NCBI GenBank assembly: GCA_017984755.1
Contig: JAGNYW010000011.1
Location: 20,205-84,204 of the forward strand
Direction: 5' to 3'
DNA: 64,000 nt
DNA from: Methyloversatilis sp.
Lineage (GTDB): Bacteria; Pseudomonadota; Gammaproteobacteria; Burkholderiales; Rhodocyclaceae
The stretch's first letter is position 1, and every line of letters starts with the position of its first letter. The position numbers and the translations under genes are program-made. The notes below the pieces were generated by a model. The model saw only the letters and a list, made by a program, of their open reading frames with translations. It searched no databases and was not told where the DNA came from. Shown here one piece after another: positions 27,650-37,948 of this stretch.

Positions 27650-28856
27650 GGTATCCGCCACCGCCTACGACCTTCCGGATGCCAGGGGGCATTTCGGTCC
27701 GTACGGCGGTACTTTCGTTGCGGAAACCCTTATCGCGGCACTCGATGAGCTGCGAGAAACCTATGAGTCGTTGAAGGATGATCCGGCCTTCAGGGCAGAG
27801 TTCGAATACGAGCTGAAACACTACGTCGGCCGTCCGAGCCCGATCTTCCATGCCCGCAGGTTGTCGGAAGCTGCTGGTGGTGCGCAGATCTACCTCAAGC
27901 GGGAAGACCTGAATCATACCGGCGCCCACAAGATCAACAACGTGATCGGCCAGGCCATGGTCGCCAAGCACATGGGCAAGCCGCGCGTGATCGCGGAGAC
28001 GGGTGCCGGCCAGCACGGCGTTGCCACCGCGACGATCGCAGCGCGCCTGGGCATGGAATGCGTTGTGTACATGGGCAGCGAGGACGTGAAGCGCCAGGCG
28101 GCCAACGTCTATCGCATGAAGCTGCTCGGTGCCACCGTTGTGCCGGTCGAATGCGGCTCCAAGACGCTCAAGGACGCGCTCAACGAAGCGATGCGCGACT
28201 GGGTGACCAACGTTGCGAACACCTTCTACATCATCGGTACGGTTGCCGGCCCGCACCCGTATCCGATGATGGTGCGCGACTTTCAGTCCGTCATCGGCGA
28301 AGAGTGCAAGTGGCAGATGCCGGAAATGATCGGCCGTCAGCCCGATGCCGTCATTGCGTGCGTCGGCGGCGGTTCGAACGCGATGGGTATCTTCTACCCC
28401 TACATTCCATATCCTGACGTACGCCTGATCGGCGTCGAGGCGGCGGGACACGGCATTGCCAGCGGCCTGCATTCCGCGTCGCTCTGCGCCGGTCGCCCGG
28501 GTGTGCTGCACGGCAACCGAACCTACCTGCTGCAGGACGAAAACGGACAGATCATCGAAACGCATTCCGTATCGGCCGGCCTCGACTATCCGGGTGTCGG
28601 TCCAGAGCACGCATGGCTCAAGGACATCGGCCGTGCCGAGTATGTGGCCATCGATGACGAGGAAGCGCTGGCTGCCTTCCACAAGACCTGCCGAATGGAA
28701 GGCATCATTCCGGCGCTCGAGTCCTCGCACGCCGTGGCCTACGCAATGAAGATGGCAGCCGGCATGTCGAAGGACGCCGTGCTGCTGGTGAATCTGTCCG
28801 GCCGTGGCGACAAGGACATGCACACCGTCGCCGAAAAGTCCGGCATCAAGTTCTGA
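27624..28856 (+). CDS. trpB: Tryptophan synthase beta chain
   Basis: A 410-residue PLP enzyme joining indole and serine. The PLP lysine sits in [13 protein letters not shown] (about residue 103) and the phosphate-binding loop is [12 protein letters not shown]. The start at 27624 follows CAGGAG by 6 bases and gives the usual short N-terminal arm. It works as an alpha2-beta2 complex with TrpA, encoded next. Confidence 0.97.
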   Translation: MGKSDLPTEVSATAYDLPDARGHFGPYGGTFVAETLIAALDELRETYESLKDDPAFRAEFEYELKHYVGRPSPIFHARRLSEAAGGAQIYLKREDLNHTGAHKINNVIGQAMVAKHMGKPRVIAETGAGQHGVATATIAARLGMECVVYMGSEDVKRQAANVYRMKLLGATVVPVECGSKTLKDALNEAMRDWVTNVANTFYIIGTVAGPHPYPMMVRDFQSVIGEECKWQMPEMIGRQPDAVIACVGGGSNAMGIFYPYIPYPDVRLIGVEAAGHGIASGLHSASLCAGRPGVLHGNRTYLLQDENGQIIETHSVSAGLDYPGVGPEHAWLKDIGRAEYVAIDDEEALAAFHKTCRMEGIIPALESSHAVAYAMKMAAGMSKDAVLLVNLSGRGDKDMHTVAEKSGIKF

Positions 28857-28918
28857 CGCGTTTCAATCATCCTGTTGTCGCCCGGGTGACGGAAGTCGCC
28901 CGGCGACGGTTTCCGAAT

Positions 28919-29731
28919 ATGTCCCGAATCACTCACACACTGTCCGCGCTCGAGTCTGCTGGTCGCAAGGCGCTGATTCCATTCATCACCGCAGGTGATC
29001 CAGATATGGCGGTCACCGTACCGCTGATGCACACCCTGGTCGAAGCGGGGGCCGACATCATCGAACTGGGTGTTCCGTTCTCGGATCCGATGGCCGATGG
29101 CCCGACCATCCAGCGCGCGTCCGAACGGGCCCTGCTCAAGAAGGTTTCATTGCGTCAGGTCATTGCTGCGGTTGCAGAATTCCGCACCCGCGACAGCAAG
29201 ACACCCGTCGTGCTGATGGGGTATGCGAATCCCATCGAAGCGATGGGCGTCGACGCCTTTGCCTCCGCCGCCTCGACTGCGGGTGCAGACGGCGTGCTGG
29301 TGGTCGACTATCCGCCCGAAGAGTCGAAGGAATTCGCACAGGTGGTACGCGCCGCCGGGCTGGACGTCATCTTCCTGCTGGCGCCTACGTCGACCGACAC
29401 CCGCATCAGGGCGGTTGGCGAGATCGGCAGTGGCTATATCTATTACGTGTCGCTGAAGGGTGTGACCGGCGCCGGACACATCGACATCGGTGCTGTTTCG
29501 CAGCGCATACCGTTCATCCGCGAGTCGGTCGGACTGCCGGTTGCGGTCGGTTTCGGCGTGCGTGACGGTACATCGGCCCGGGCGCTCGCCGGTGTGGCGG
29601 ACGCCGTGGTGATCGGCAGTCGCATCATCGAAGAGATCGAACAGAGCAAACCGGAAGAGATCCTGCCGCGCGTGGGCGCGCTGCTCGGAAGCATCCGCAC
29701 GGCGATGGATACGGTCGAGGTGACGGCATGA
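28919..29731 (+). CDS. trpA: Tryptophan synthase alpha chain
   Basis: A 270-residue TIM barrel that cleaves indole-3-glycerol phosphate and channels indole to TrpB. Catalytic Glu and Asp are in [19 protein letters not shown], and the phosphate site is in the GVTGAG and GFGVRDG segments. The ATG at 28919 matches the usual beginning MSRI. Its last four bases overlap the accD start (ATGA). Confidence 0.97.
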   Translation: MSRITHTLSALESAGRKALIPFITAGDPDMAVTVPLMHTLVEAGADIIELGVPFSDPMADGPTIQRASERALLKKVSLRQVIAAVAEFRTRDSKTPVVLMGYANPIEAMGVDAFASAASTAGADGVLVVDYPPEESKEFAQVVRAAGLDVIFLLAPTSTDTRIRAVGEIGSGYIYYVSLKGVTGAGHIDIGAVSQRIPFIRESVGLPVAVGFGVRDGTSARALAGVADAVVIGSRIIEEIEQSKPEEILPRVGALLGSIRTAMDTVEVTA

Positions 29732-30597
29732 GCTGGCTGCAGAAGCTGCTGCCGCCGAAGATCAACCGCAGTGAGGCGGCCGGACGCAAGTCGGTGCCGG
29801 AAGGTCTTTGGTCCAAGTGCCCGGCCTGCGAGGCAGTGCTCTACACCGCCGACCTTTCGGCCAATCAGGGTGTCTGCCCGAAATGCTGCCACCACTCCCG
29901 GATACGCGCCCGCGTGCGCCTGGATGCGCTGCTTGACCGCGAAGGTCGTTTCGAGATCGGCGCCGAGGTCATGCCGGTCGATCCGCTGAAATTCCGCGAC
30001 AGCAAGCGCTATGCCGACCGTCTGAATGCGGCGGCAGACGACACCGGTGAAGGCGATGCGCTGGTCGTCATGCAGGGCGCCATCAAGACCGTGCCGGTCG
30101 TGGTGGCCTGTTTCGAATTCGAATTCCTCGGTGGGTCCATGGGGTCCGTCGTCGGCGAGCGCTTCGTGCGTGGCGTGCGTCTGGCGGTCGAACAGCGCCT
30201 GCCATTCATCTGCATCGCCGCGAGCGGCGGTGCGCGCATGCAGGAAGGCCTCTTTTCTTTGATGCAGATGGCCAAGACGACGGCTTCGCTGACCCAGCTG
30301 TCGCAGAATCGACTGCCGTTCATTTCCGTGCTGACCGACCCGACCATGGGCGGCGTTTCGGCCAGTTTTGCCTTCATGGGCGACGTCGTGATCGCCGAAC
30401 CCGGTGCGTTGATCGGGTTTGCGGGCCCGCGTGTGATCGAGCAGACAGTGCGCGAAAAACTGCCGGAAGGCTTCCAGCGCGCGGAGTTCCTGGTTGAAAA
30501 AGGTGCGGTCGACATGATTGTCGACCGCCGCGAAATGGCAGACCGCATCGCCGGTCTGCTTGCCGTGCTGCAACGCATGCCGGCGCTGTCGCCCTGA
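29728..30597 (+). CDS. accD: Acetyl-CoA carboxylase carboxyltransferase subunit beta
   Basis: A 289-residue subunit that, with AccA, moves the carboxyl group from biotin to acetyl-CoA to start fatty acid synthesis. An N-terminal zinc ribbon has Cys at 31, 34, 50 and 53. The carboxyltransferase core contains [20 protein letters not shown] and GGVSASFA. accD between trpA and folC is a classic proteobacterial order. Confidence 0.97.
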   Translation: MSWLQKLLPPKINRSEAAGRKSVPEGLWSKCPACEAVLYTADLSANQGVCPKCCHHSRIRARVRLDALLDREGRFEIGAEVMPVDPLKFRDSKRYADRLNAAADDTGEGDALVVMQGAIKTVPVVVACFEFEFLGGSMGSVVGERFVRGVRLAVEQRLPFICIAASGGARMQEGLFSLMQMAKTTASLTQLSQNRLPFISVLTDPTMGGVSASFAFMGDVVIAEPGALIGFAGPRVIEQTVREKLPEGFQRAEFLVEKGAVDMIVDRREMADRIAGLLAVLQRMPALSP

Positions 30598-30667
30598 GCC
30601 GCGTGCCGCTCCCGCTGCAGGTGAACGCCTGTCTTTCCCCCATGCCGTCTTCCGGGTTGCCGCCGCC

Positions 30668-31960
30668 ATGCCAGTGACCCTGACCGAGTGGCTGCAGCAC
30701 CTCGAAAGTCTGCATCCGAAGGTGATTCAGCTCGGTCTCGATCGCGTGCTCAGCGTCAAGAAGGCATTGGGCGTTGTACAGCGAGTGCCGCTTTTCATCG
30801 TCGGTGGCACCAACGGAAAGGGTTCGACCTGCGCCATGCTCGAACGCATCCTGCGCTGTGCCGGCTACCGGGTCGGTACATACACGTCGCCGCATCTGCT
30901 GGCCTACAACGAACGCGTGAGGGTCAATGGCGAACCGGCGGGCGACGAGGCACTGTGCGCAGGTTTCGCCGAAGTCGAGCGTGCTCGCGGCGATACCGCA
31001 CTGACCTATTTCGAATTCGGTACGCTGGGAGCCTGGCAGGTGTTCGAGCGTGCCGACCTCGACGTGATCGTGCTCGAGGTCGGACTGGGTGGGCGTCTCG
31101 ATGCGGTCAATGCCTTCGATGCCGACTGTGCCATCGTCACGAGTGTCGACCTCGATCACATGGATTATCTCGGCGACACGCGCGAGCTGATCGGTCGCGA
31201 AAAGGCCGGCATCTTCCGCGCCGGCTGTCCGGCCATCGTCGGTGATCCGGTACCGCCTGCGAGCGTCGTCGAGCACGCGCACTCGATCGGGGCCGTGCTC
31301 AAGATATCCGGTCGCGATTTCGGTTTCGCGGGTGACCGGCAGCAGTGGGGTTACTGGCGGCGCGAACCGCACCGACTGGTAAAGCGGGGTGGTCTGGCTT
31401 ATCCCGCACTGCGCGGGGCCAATCAGCTGCTCAATGCGTCGGCTGTCATCACCGCACTCGACGCGATGAGCGACCGGGTGCCGGTGACGGTCGGCGACAT
31501 CCGGCTGGGGCTTGCCACGGTCGAACTGCCGGGGCGCTTCCAGGTCATGCCGGGGCGTCCGTCCGTCATCTTCGACGTTGCACACAACCCTCACGCCGCG
31601 TCGGTGCTGAATGAAAACCTGTCGAGCATGGGCTTCTACCCGGAAACCTGGGCCGTGCTCGGCATGCTGCGCGACAAGGACATCGCAGGCGTGCTCGACC
31701 GTCTCAAGGGGCGTGTGGATCACTGGATGCTGTGCGATCTGGGTGGCCCGCGAGGCACCCTGGCCAGTGACATTGCCGCGATGATTGCCGCTCAGGGCAT
31801 ATCCGGCAGCGTTTCCATCTTCCCGAGCCCGCTGGAGGCATGGCGCGCAACCCGGGACAGGGTGGGGGCCGATGATAGAATTGTGGTGTTCGGTTCATTT
31901 CTGACCGTCGCAGAAGTCATGCGCGAATACGCGCGCGCTCCCCTGCCCGCAAAGGGCTGA
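30668..31960 (+). CDS. folC: Bifunctional folylpolyglutamate/dihydrofolate synthase
   Basis: A 430-residue Mur-ligase-type enzyme. The P-loop is GGTNGKGST (about 47-55), then YTSPHLLAYNERVRVNG and the central EVGLGGRLDAVN. The C-terminal domain has FDVAHNPHAASVL. It adds glutamate to dihydropteroate and folates in the cytoplasm. The ATG at 30668 gives the normal length. Confidence 0.95.
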   Translation: MPVTLTEWLQHLESLHPKVIQLGLDRVLSVKKALGVVQRVPLFIVGGTNGKGSTCAMLERILRCAGYRVGTYTSPHLLAYNERVRVNGEPAGDEALCAGFAEVERARGDTALTYFEFGTLGAWQVFERADLDVIVLEVGLGGRLDAVNAFDADCAIVTSVDLDHMDYLGDTRELIGREKAGIFRAGCPAIVGDPVPPASVVEHAHSIGAVLKISGRDFGFAGDRQQWGYWRREPHRLVKRGGLAYPALRGANQLLNASAVITALDAMSDRVPVTVGDIRLGLATVELPGRFQVMPGRPSVIFDVAHNPHAASVLNENLSSMGFYPETWAVLGMLRDKDIAGVLDRLKGRVDHWMLCDLGGPRGTLASDIAAMIAAQGISGSVSIFPSPLEAWRATRDRVGADDRIVVFGSFLTVAEVMREYARAPLPAKG

Positions 31961-31984
31961 CTCCATCCGCAGGACACGCCCTAC

Positions 31985-32647
31985 GTGGCTTCTACCAATA
32001 CACCCGATCTTCAGACCGATCTTCGCAAACGTGCGCGCCGTCGTCTGCTGGGCGCCATCGCACTGGCGCTGACTGCGGCCATCGTGCTGCCCGTCGTGAT
32101 GGACCACGAGCCGCGCCCGCCGGCGCAGGACATCGTTGTGCGCATTCCGGCGCGCGACAGCGTGCCTGCACTGGTTTCGCCGGTTGCGGGCGAATCCCCC
32201 GAGCACGATGTGTTGATTCCGCCGGCGCCCCCTGATTCCGAGAGCACTTCGTCGTCCAGCGTCGCCGACGTGAGGCCGGTCCCTCAAGTATCGCCCGTAC
32301 CCGCGCCGTCGAAGGTGGCAGTGCCCGTGGTCGACACCTCCAAAGCTGCGCCGCCAAAGGTGCCGACTGCGGTGGAAGCTTCGCGTGCCGCGGCGCTGCT
32401 CGACGGAAAGGCGTCGTCGTTCGCGCTGCAGCTCGGTGTGTTCAGTGATGCCGCCAATGTCGCAAAACTGCGCGCGCGGGCGAAAGAGTTCGGTTTTCCC
32501 ACCTTCACCGAAAACGTGAAGCTGGCCGACGGGCAGACGCGCACCCGCGTCAAGGTCGGTCCCTTCGCCACCCGCGCCGCTGCCGAAGCTGCGCAGCGCA
32601 AACTGGAAGGTGCCGGCCTCCGGTCCATGATCGCACCTGCGACATGA
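31985..32647 (+). CDS. SPOR-domain membrane protein (DedD-like)
   Basis: A 220-residue bitopic inner-membrane protein: short cytoplasmic Arg-rich start, one helix near 23-40 (LLGAIALALTAAIVLPVVM), a Pro/Ser/Val periplasmic linker, and a C-terminal SPOR domain (about 140-217, FALQLGVFSDAANVAKLR ... VKVGPFATRAAAEAA). SPOR domains bind denuded peptidoglycan at the division site. Its place between folC and cvpA is that of dedD. GTG start; stop overlaps cvpA (ATGA). Confidence 0.88.
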   Translation: MASTNTPDLQTDLRKRARRRLLGAIALALTAAIVLPVVMDHEPRPPAQDIVVRIPARDSVPALVSPVAGESPEHDVLIPPAPPDSESTSSSSVADVRPVPQVSPVPAPSKVAVPVVDTSKAAPPKVPTAVEASRAAALLDGKASSFALQLGVFSDAANVAKLRARAKEFGFPTFTENVKLADGQTRTRVKVGPFATRAAAEAAQRKLEGAGLRSMIAPAT

Positions 32648-33138
32648 CCGTTCTGGATTACATCCTGGTCGCCATCGTTGTGCTGTCGACGCTGGTCGGC
32701 CTGATGCGCGGGCTGGTCAGCGAAGTGATCGCCATCGTCGCCTGGGTGCTGGCCTTCATCCTTGCACGCCAGTTCTGCACGGACGTTGCGGTCTGGCTGC
32801 CCGATACGCTGAAGGATCCGGGCGTGCGGATGGTGTGCGGTTTCGCGCTCATCTTCATCGGCGTGCTGCTCGTGTGCGGCGTGCTGCGCTGGCTGCTGCG
32901 GTCGCTGATCAAGGCGACCGGGCTCGACTTTCCGGACCGCATTCTCGGCGGTCTGTTCGGACTTGCGCGCGCCGGACTTATACTGCTCCTCCTTGTCGTC
33001 GGTGCAGCCTTCACCCCGGCACCCGAGCAGTCGTGGTGGCGCGGGGCTGTACTGACCCCGCCGCTGGAGACGGCAGCCATTGCGCTGAAGCCATGGCTGC
33101 CTGATCCGGTGGCGAAAAAGATTCGTTTTAAGGCCTGA
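32644..33138 (+). CDS. cvpA: CvpA-family membrane protein
   Basis: A 164-residue inner-membrane protein with four predicted helices and the typical beginning [26 protein letters not shown]. CvpA was first linked to colicin V export and is needed for envelope and bile-salt resistance in enterics; molecular role remains unsettled. It lies 5 bases before purF, the usual pair. Confidence 0.92.
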   Translation: MTVLDYILVAIVVLSTLVGLMRGLVSEVIAIVAWVLAFILARQFCTDVAVWLPDTLKDPGVRMVCGFALIFIGVLLVCGVLRWLLRSLIKATGLDFPDRILGGLFGLARAGLILLLLVVGAAFTPAPEQSWWRGAVLTPPLETAAIALKPWLPDPVAKKIRFKA

Positions 33139-33143
33139 CCATC

Positions 33144-34673
33144 ATGTGCGGAATACTCGGCGTCGTTGCCACTTCACCCGTCAATCAGCTGTTGTACGAC
33201 GGCCTGCTCGTGCTGCAACACCGTGGCCAGGACGCAGCAGGCATCGCCACTGCGCAGGGCCAGAAATTTCACATGCACAAGGGCTCCGGTCTGGTGCGCG
33301 ACGTGTTCCGTACGCGCAACATGCGGACGCTGCTGGGTGACTGGGGCATTGCGCACGTGCGCTACCCGACCGCCGGGTCGGCCTACAACGCGGCCGAGGC
33401 ACAGCCCTTCTACGTCAATTCTCCGTTCGGCATCGTGCTTGCGCACAACGGCAATCTGACCAATTCCGAAGAGCTGAAGGAAGACATGTTCCGCACCGAC
33501 CTGCGGCACATCAACACCACGTCCGACTCGGAAGTGCTCCTCAACGTGCTCGCACACGAAATGATGCAGGCGCTGAGCGACCGTCCGACCTTCGACCACC
33601 AGACCGTGTTCCGTGCCGTGGCCGGTGTGCATCGGCGTTGTCGCGGTGCCTACGCAGTGGTTGCGATGATTGCCGGCTTCGGTCTGCTGGCTTTCCGCGA
33701 TCCGTACGGCATCCGCCCGCTGGTCATCGGTACGCACGAGACGGAAGCGGGCACCGAATGGCTGGTTGCTTCCGAAAGCGTCGCACTCGATACGCTGGGT
33801 TTCAAGCTGTTGCGCGACATCGCGCCCGGTGAAGCGGTGCTGATTTCGCCGGAGGGCACCATGCAGTCCCTGCAGTGCTCCGCGCATCCGACCCAGGCAC
33901 CCTGTCTGTTCGAGTATGTCTATCTGGCTCGCCCTGATTCGCTGATGGACGGGGTGTCGGTCTACGAATCACGCGTCAAGATGGGCGAATTTCTGGCCCA
34001 CAAGATCCAGCGCGATCATGGTGACCTGCAGATCGATGCCGTCATCCCGATTCCCGATTCGAGTCGCCCCTCGGCGATGGAACTGGCACGCGTGCTCGAC
34101 GTGCCGTACCGCGAAGGTTTCGTGAAGAACCGCTATATCGGCCGTACCTTCATCATGCCGGGCCAGGCCGTGCGCAGGAAATCGGTGCGTCAGAAGCTGA
34201 ATGCCATCACCCAGGAGTTCAAGGGCAAGAACGTGCTGCTGGTCGATGACTCGATCGTGCGCGGTACGACCAGCCAGGAAATCGTCGCGATGGCGCGCGA
34301 AGCGGGCGCCAACAAGGTTTACTTCGCGTCGGCAGCACCGCCGGTGCGCTTCGCGAACGTCTATGGCATCGACATGCCGACGCGTGACGAGCTGATCGCC
34401 TCCAACCGGTCCGACGACGAGATCCGCGTGGCCATCGGTGCCGACGAGCTGATCTATCAGACGCTGGACATGCTAAAGGCATCGATCATCGCCTGCAACC
34501 CGGCGATCGACCGCTTCGAAACGTCCTGCTTCGATGGCAATTACGTCACCGGCGATGTAACCGCTGCCTATCTCGACGGTGTCGAGAACCAGCGCAAGGG
34601 TGCGCCCAGACAGTCGGAGGACGAAAGCGGTCAGCTCGACCTGAATCTGGTCACGTCGGAAGAAAACGCCTGA
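33144..34673 (+). CDS. purF: Amidophosphoribosyltransferase
   Basis: A 509-residue enzyme making phosphoribosylamine, the first step of purine synthesis. Cys2 (MCGILGVV) becomes the N-terminal nucleophile of the glutaminase domain, and the PRPP-binding motif [14 protein letters not shown] lies near 365-378. Length and layout are normal, without a propeptide. Confidence 0.97.
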   Translation: MCGILGVVATSPVNQLLYDGLLVLQHRGQDAAGIATAQGQKFHMHKGSGLVRDVFRTRNMRTLLGDWGIAHVRYPTAGSAYNAAEAQPFYVNSPFGIVLAHNGNLTNSEELKEDMFRTDLRHINTTSDSEVLLNVLAHEMMQALSDRPTFDHQTVFRAVAGVHRRCRGAYAVVAMIAGFGLLAFRDPYGIRPLVIGTHETEAGTEWLVASESVALDTLGFKLLRDIAPGEAVLISPEGTMQSLQCSAHPTQAPCLFEYVYLARPDSLMDGVSVYESRVKMGEFLAHKIQRDHGDLQIDAVIPIPDSSRPSAMELARVLDVPYREGFVKNRYIGRTFIMPGQAVRRKSVRQKLNAITQEFKGKNVLLVDDSIVRGTTSQEIVAMAREAGANKVYFASAAPPVRFANVYGIDMPTRDELIASNRSDDEIRVAIGADELIYQTLDMLKASIIACNPAIDRFETSCFDGNYVTGDVTAAYLDGVENQRKGAPRQSEDESGQLDLNLVTSEENA

Positions 34674-34774
34674 CGCGATGGCGACATGACTTCGTGGCGG
34701 CATCCCTGATCTTGTGACGGGCATTCCCGATATCCGGCTTGACCGTCGCAGCGACCGGGCGTTAATGTCCTGAT

Positions 34775-34860
34775 ACGCGCCGATTTGAACCCAGCTTGCG
34801 GGCGCGCGGGTCAGTGGCTTCGGTGAAGCTGTCGATCCGGACAAATACGGCTAAAGCGGC
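34775..34860 (+). promoter_or_regulatory. SAM-II riboswitch aptamer with an extra hairpin, metZ leader
   Basis: The core elements of the SAM-II (metA/SAM-alpha) aptamer are in order: P1 arm CGCGC (34776-34780), loop CGATTTGAACCC with the conserved GATTT, GCTTGC (34794-34799), P1 partner GCGCG (34802-34806), and ACAAATACGGCTAAAGC (34841-34857) with the conserved AAAT and GCTAAA. GCTT can pair with AAGC, and CC (34791-34792) with GG (34858-34859), to form the P2 pseudoknot. Between the P1 3' arm and the AAAT segment is an inserted hairpin (CGGGTC/GATCCG outer, GCTTC/GAAGC inner), as in the long-loop SAM-II variants. It lies 208 bases upstream of metZ, a known SAM-II target class. Confidence 0.85.
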
Positions 34861-34891
34861 GAAACGAATGCGTTCCCGAACCCGTTTTGCC
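34858..34891 (+). promoter_or_regulatory. Predicted antiterminator of the metZ riboswitch
   Basis: GGCGAAACG at 34858-34866, directly after the aptamer, is repeated exactly in the 3' arm of the terminator (34897-34905). The upstream copy can therefore pair with the terminator's 5' arm (34883-34891; 8 Watson-Crick pairs and 1 G-U). Its first two G residues are also used by the SAM-bound pseudoknot, so binding of SAM should favour the terminator. Confidence 0.65.
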
Positions 34892-34918
34892 TCGCAGGCG
34901 AAACGGGTTCTTGTTTTT
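34878..34918 (+). terminator. Rho-independent terminator of the metZ leader
   Basis: A perfect 14-bp stem (one G-U pair), arms 34878-34891 and 34897-34910, with the 5-base loop TCGCA, is followed by TTGTTTTT. It lies between the SAM-II aptamer and metZ, so it most likely acts as the expression platform and would also stop read-through from purF. Confidence 0.92.
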
Positions 34919-34984
34919 GGGCGCCGTTTTCCGCCCTTGTTTCCGACACACGATTGCCGGCGATTGCGCCGGCTGGAGTAGAGC

Positions 34985-36199
34985 ATGAGCAGTTCCGACC
35001 ACAAGCCGTCCGCGTCGACCGACCGTGACGCCATCGGGTACGACCCGGAAACGCTGGCCGTCCGCGCCGGCATTGAACGCAGCCAGTTCGGCGAACACAG
35101 CGAAGCCCTTTTCCTCACATCGAGCTTCGTGTTCGGCAGCGCAGCCGAGGCGGCTGCACGTTTTTCAGGCGCGACGCCGGGCAATGTCTATGCGCGCTTC
35201 ACAAACCCGACCGTCACCATGATGCAGGATCGTCTGGCTGCGCTCGAAGGCGCAGAGGCGTGCGTCGCGACCAGTTCCGGCATGTCGGCGATCCTGTCGA
35301 TGGTGATGGCGCTGCTCAAGAGTGGCGACCACATCATCGCCTCGCGCAGCATCTTCGGTTCGACGCAGCAGCTTTTCAGCAATTACTTCGAGAAGTTCGG
35401 GATCATCACGACGCTGGTCGATGCGGCCGACATCGAGGCTTACCGCGCCGCAGTGCAGCTTAATACGAAGCTGTTCTTCATCGAGACGCCTTCGAATCCG
35501 CTGACCGAGGTGATCGACATCCAGGCGGTGGCCGACGTCGCGCATGAGGCCGGCGCGCTGCTCGCGGTCGATAACTGCTTCTGTTCGCCGGCGCTGCAGA
35601 AACCGATCGAACTTGGCGCGGACATCATCATTCATTCCGCCACCAAGTACCTCGACGGTCAGGGCCGTGTGCTCGGCGGCGCGGTGTGCGGCCGCAAGGC
35701 GGAAATGGACGAGGTGCTGCGCTTCCTGCGGACCGCCGGGCCGACGCTGTCACCGTTCAACGCATGGATCATCCTGAAGGGGCTGGAAACGCTGTCGATC
35801 CGCATGGATGCACAGTCGGCAAAGGCACTCGAACTGGCGCGCTGGCTCGAGGCGCAACCGTGGGTGGACCGCGTTTTCTATCCGGGTCTCGAATCGCATC
35901 CGCAGCACGCGATCGCCATGCGGCAGCAGAAGTCCGGCGCTGCCGTGGTGGCCTTCGAGGTTAAGGGCGAACGCGACGAGGCATGGAAGCTGATCGATTC
36001 GACCCGCATGCTGTCGATCACCGCCAATCTCGGTGACACCAAGACCACGATCACGCATCCGGCAACCACCACGCACGGCCGCATTTCGCAGGACGCGCGC
36101 GACGCATCCGGCATCCGCGACAGCCTGATCCGGCTCGCCGTTGGTCTGGAGTCAGTGGCCGACATGCAGCGCGACCTGTCGCGCTGGCTCACCGTCTGA
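34985..36199 (+). CDS. metZ: O-succinylhomoserine sulfhydrylase
   Basis: A 404-residue PLP enzyme of the Cys/Met metabolism family that makes homocysteine directly from O-succinylhomoserine and sulfide. It shows ETLAVRAG near the N-terminus, the YARFTNPT motif, and the PLP lysine in [16 protein letters not shown] (about residue 220). Cystathionine gamma-synthase relatives share the fold; the purF-metZ order and SAM-II leader favour MetZ. A GGAG lies 7 bases before the ATG. Control by the upstream SAM riboswitch is likely. Confidence 0.92.
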   Translation: MSSSDHKPSASTDRDAIGYDPETLAVRAGIERSQFGEHSEALFLTSSFVFGSAAEAAARFSGATPGNVYARFTNPTVTMMQDRLAALEGAEACVATSSGMSAILSMVMALLKSGDHIIASRSIFGSTQQLFSNYFEKFGIITTLVDAADIEAYRAAVQLNTKLFFIETPSNPLTEVIDIQAVADVAHEAGALLAVDNCFCSPALQKPIELGADIIIHSATKYLDGQGRVLGGAVCGRKAEMDEVLRFLRTAGPTLSPFNAWIILKGLETLSIRMDAQSAKALELARWLEAQPWVDRVFYPGLESHPQHAIAMRQQKSGAAVVAFEVKGERDEAWKLIDSTRMLSITANLGDTKTTITHPATTTHGRISQDARDASGIRDSLIRLAVGLESVADMQRDLSRWLTV

Positions 36200-36213
36200 C
36201 CGGGCTGGCCGCG

Positions 36214-36909
36214 ATGCCGCGATACATCGCGCTCGTTCCGGCCGCCGGCACCGGCAGCCGCTTCGGCGCCCATCTGCCCAAGCAGTATCTGCCGCTTGCC
36301 GGCCAGCCGCTGATCCGTCACGCGCTGGCAACACTGTGCGCGCATCCGCGCATCGACCGCGTCGTCGTGGTGCTGTCGCCGGACGATCTGTACTGGCGCG
36401 GCTACGACTGGTCCGCGCTCGGTCCGAAACTGATGCCGGTGCATTGCGGGGGTGCGAGTCGCGCCGTTTCAGTGCGCAATGGCCTGTTCGAAATCGCCGG
36501 CTGGGCTCGGCCGGAGGATTGGGTGCTGGTTCACGACGCTGCACGGCCTTGCCTTGGCACCGATCTGCTCGATACGCTGATCACTGCGCTGGCCGACGAC
36601 ACCATCGGCGGCCTGCTCGCCGTGCCGGTCGCCGATACGCTCAAGCGCGCGGATACCGAAGGTCGTATCGAGCGTACCGTGTCGCGCGAGGACATGTGGC
36701 AGGCACAGACGCCGCAGATGTTCCGTCTCGGGCTGCTGCAAGATGCACTCGACCGCAGCACCGACGTGACCGACGAAGCATCGGCCATCGAAGCGGCCGG
36801 TCATGCGCCGAAGCTCGTTGCATCGAGGGCCGGCAACCTGAAGGTCACGTGGCCGGAGGACATGAAACTGGCCGAACTGATCCTGCGTACCCGGGAGGAA
36901 ACTGCATGA
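36214..36909 (+). CDS. ispD: 2-C-methyl-D-erythritol 4-phosphate cytidylyltransferase
   Basis: A 231-residue MEP-pathway enzyme that joins CTP to methylerythritol phosphate. The nucleotide-binding loop [13 protein letters not shown] with the Arg near residue 16 and the following [17 protein letters not shown] are diagnostic. VHDAARPC is the conserved Asp region. Its stop overlaps ispF by 4 bases (ATGA). Confidence 0.96.
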   Translation: MPRYIALVPAAGTGSRFGAHLPKQYLPLAGQPLIRHALATLCAHPRIDRVVVVLSPDDLYWRGYDWSALGPKLMPVHCGGASRAVSVRNGLFEIAGWARPEDWVLVHDAARPCLGTDLLDTLITALADDTIGGLLAVPVADTLKRADTEGRIERTVSREDMWQAQTPQMFRLGLLQDALDRSTDVTDEASAIEAAGHAPKLVASRAGNLKVTWPEDMKLAELILRTREETA

Positions 36910-37430
36910 GCGGCTTCATGAACGTGGCACCGCTGCCACTGCGCATCGGTCAGGGCTTCGACGTGCATCGCCTGGTCGACGGCCGCAGATGCATCATCGG
37001 CGGCGTCGACATTCCGCATGAAAAGGGGCTGCTCGGTCATTCCGATGCCGACGTACTGCTGCATGCCATCACCGACGCACTGCTCGGTGCTGCCGGCCTG
37101 GGCGACATCGGCCGCCTGTTCCCGGACACCGATGCTGCCCACGCGGGCGCGGACAGCCGTGTGCTGCTGCGCGAGGCGGTCAGGCGGGTGCGCCTGACCG
37201 GCTGGCACATCGGCAACATCGACGCGACGGTCATCTGCGAACAGCCGAAGATCACGCCGCATGCTGCGCAGATGGTGGCCAACATCGCCGCCGACTGCGG
37301 CGTATCGCCCGGCGTGGTGAACGTCAAGGGCAAGACCACCGAAAAGCTCGGTCTGACCGGTCGGGGCGAGGGCATCGCCGCTCAGGCGATCGCGACACTG
37401 GTGCGGCCGTCAGAGCCAAGCATGGGGTGA
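36906..37430 (+). CDS. ispF: 2-C-methyl-D-erythritol 2,4-cyclodiphosphate synthase
   Basis: A 174-residue trimeric zinc enzyme following IspD in isoprenoid synthesis. Zinc ligands are in GFDVHRL (Asp19, His21) and in [15 protein letters not shown]. The signature [18 protein letters not shown] lies near the end. The first ten residues are a short extension. It is the last gene before the irregular 37.4-40.8 kb segment. Confidence 0.97.
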   Translation: MSGFMNVAPLPLRIGQGFDVHRLVDGRRCIIGGVDIPHEKGLLGHSDADVLLHAITDALLGAAGLGDIGRLFPDTDAAHAGADSRVLLREAVRRVRLTGWHIGNIDATVICEQPKITPHAAQMVANIAADCGVSPGVVNVKGKTTEKLGLTGRGEGIAAQAIATLVRPSEPSMG

Positions 37431-37789
37431 GCATCGCGCAGCTCCTCCGCCGACGGGTGCGGTTGCTTGAGCCTGGCGCAAACATGCACGCGCCGGCGGA
37501 GCAGGCGACAGCCAGACGTCGCAATGCACCGTTGCGGAGCGTGACGATCGCCGGGGACTTGCTGCATTCCTGATTCGGGATCGTTCCAGAGCCGTGCAGT
37601 CAGGTCACTGCTTTCCAGCACTTGCAGCACTGGCCGGCCGCTGACGGAGTGGCAGCGCCTGATTCGAACTGAAGCCGGTCGGGCTGTCTCGCCAGACCGG
37701 CTTCGAAACATGGAGGGAAGAAGCCGACGCATCGGCGTATCCGGTGCGTCGATCGCTCAACCGCCGCGAGCCTTCGACATACGTACGGG
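37431..37789. other. Gap without a supported gene after ispF
   Basis: About 360 bases. Frames exist on the minus strand (for example across 37382-37732), but they lack a ribosome site and a believable composition and run into ispF. The only clear structure is the inverted repeat at 37671-37704. It could hold the remains of a lost gene. Confidence 0.4.
37671..37704. repeat. 10-bp inverted repeat, 14-base loop
   Basis: GAAGCCGGTC and GACCGGCTTC are exact inverse copies. It lies 86 bases past the end of the leftward two-gene unit and 240 past the rightward ispF, so it may form a stem in transcripts from either side; no T-run follows on either strand. Confidence 0.6.
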
Positions 37790-37948
37790 TCAATCTGACT
37801 TGTCCAGCAACGGTCGCAGCCATCGCGCCACGCCACGTTGCCTGAGCACTTCACGCTGCTCCGGTGTCAGTCTGATCGTGACCGGTATCGTCGGATCAAC
37901 CGGCTTGCGGCCGGCACCCGGGCGGGTGCCGCCATGGTGCTGCCTCAT
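37790..37948 (-). CDS. Small basic protein, 52 residues, unknown
   Basis: Start MRQHHGGTRPGAGRKPVDPT, end WLRPLLDKSD. The N-terminus is Gly/Pro/Arg-rich like flexible DNA-contacting arms; the middle (IPVTIRLTPEQREVLRQRGV) looks like a short strand followed by helices, as in small ribbon-helix-helix proteins. That likeness is weak and by eye only. The ATG overlaps the stop of the upstream small gene by one base (TAATG), which strongly suggests coupled translation. Confidence 0.65.
   Translation of the reverse strand: MRQHHGGTRPGAGRKPVDPTIPVTIRLTPEQREVLRQRGVARWLRPLLDKSD

Noticed and set aside
31868-31885. TAGAAT inside the folC 3' end as promoter of the SPOR gene
   Set aside because: No -35 partner at proper distance, and tight gene spacing already explains expression from upstream.
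37382-37732. Minus-strand frame running into ispF as a gene
   Set aside because: Lacks a ribosome site, overlaps a certain gene by 48 bases and has no family features.
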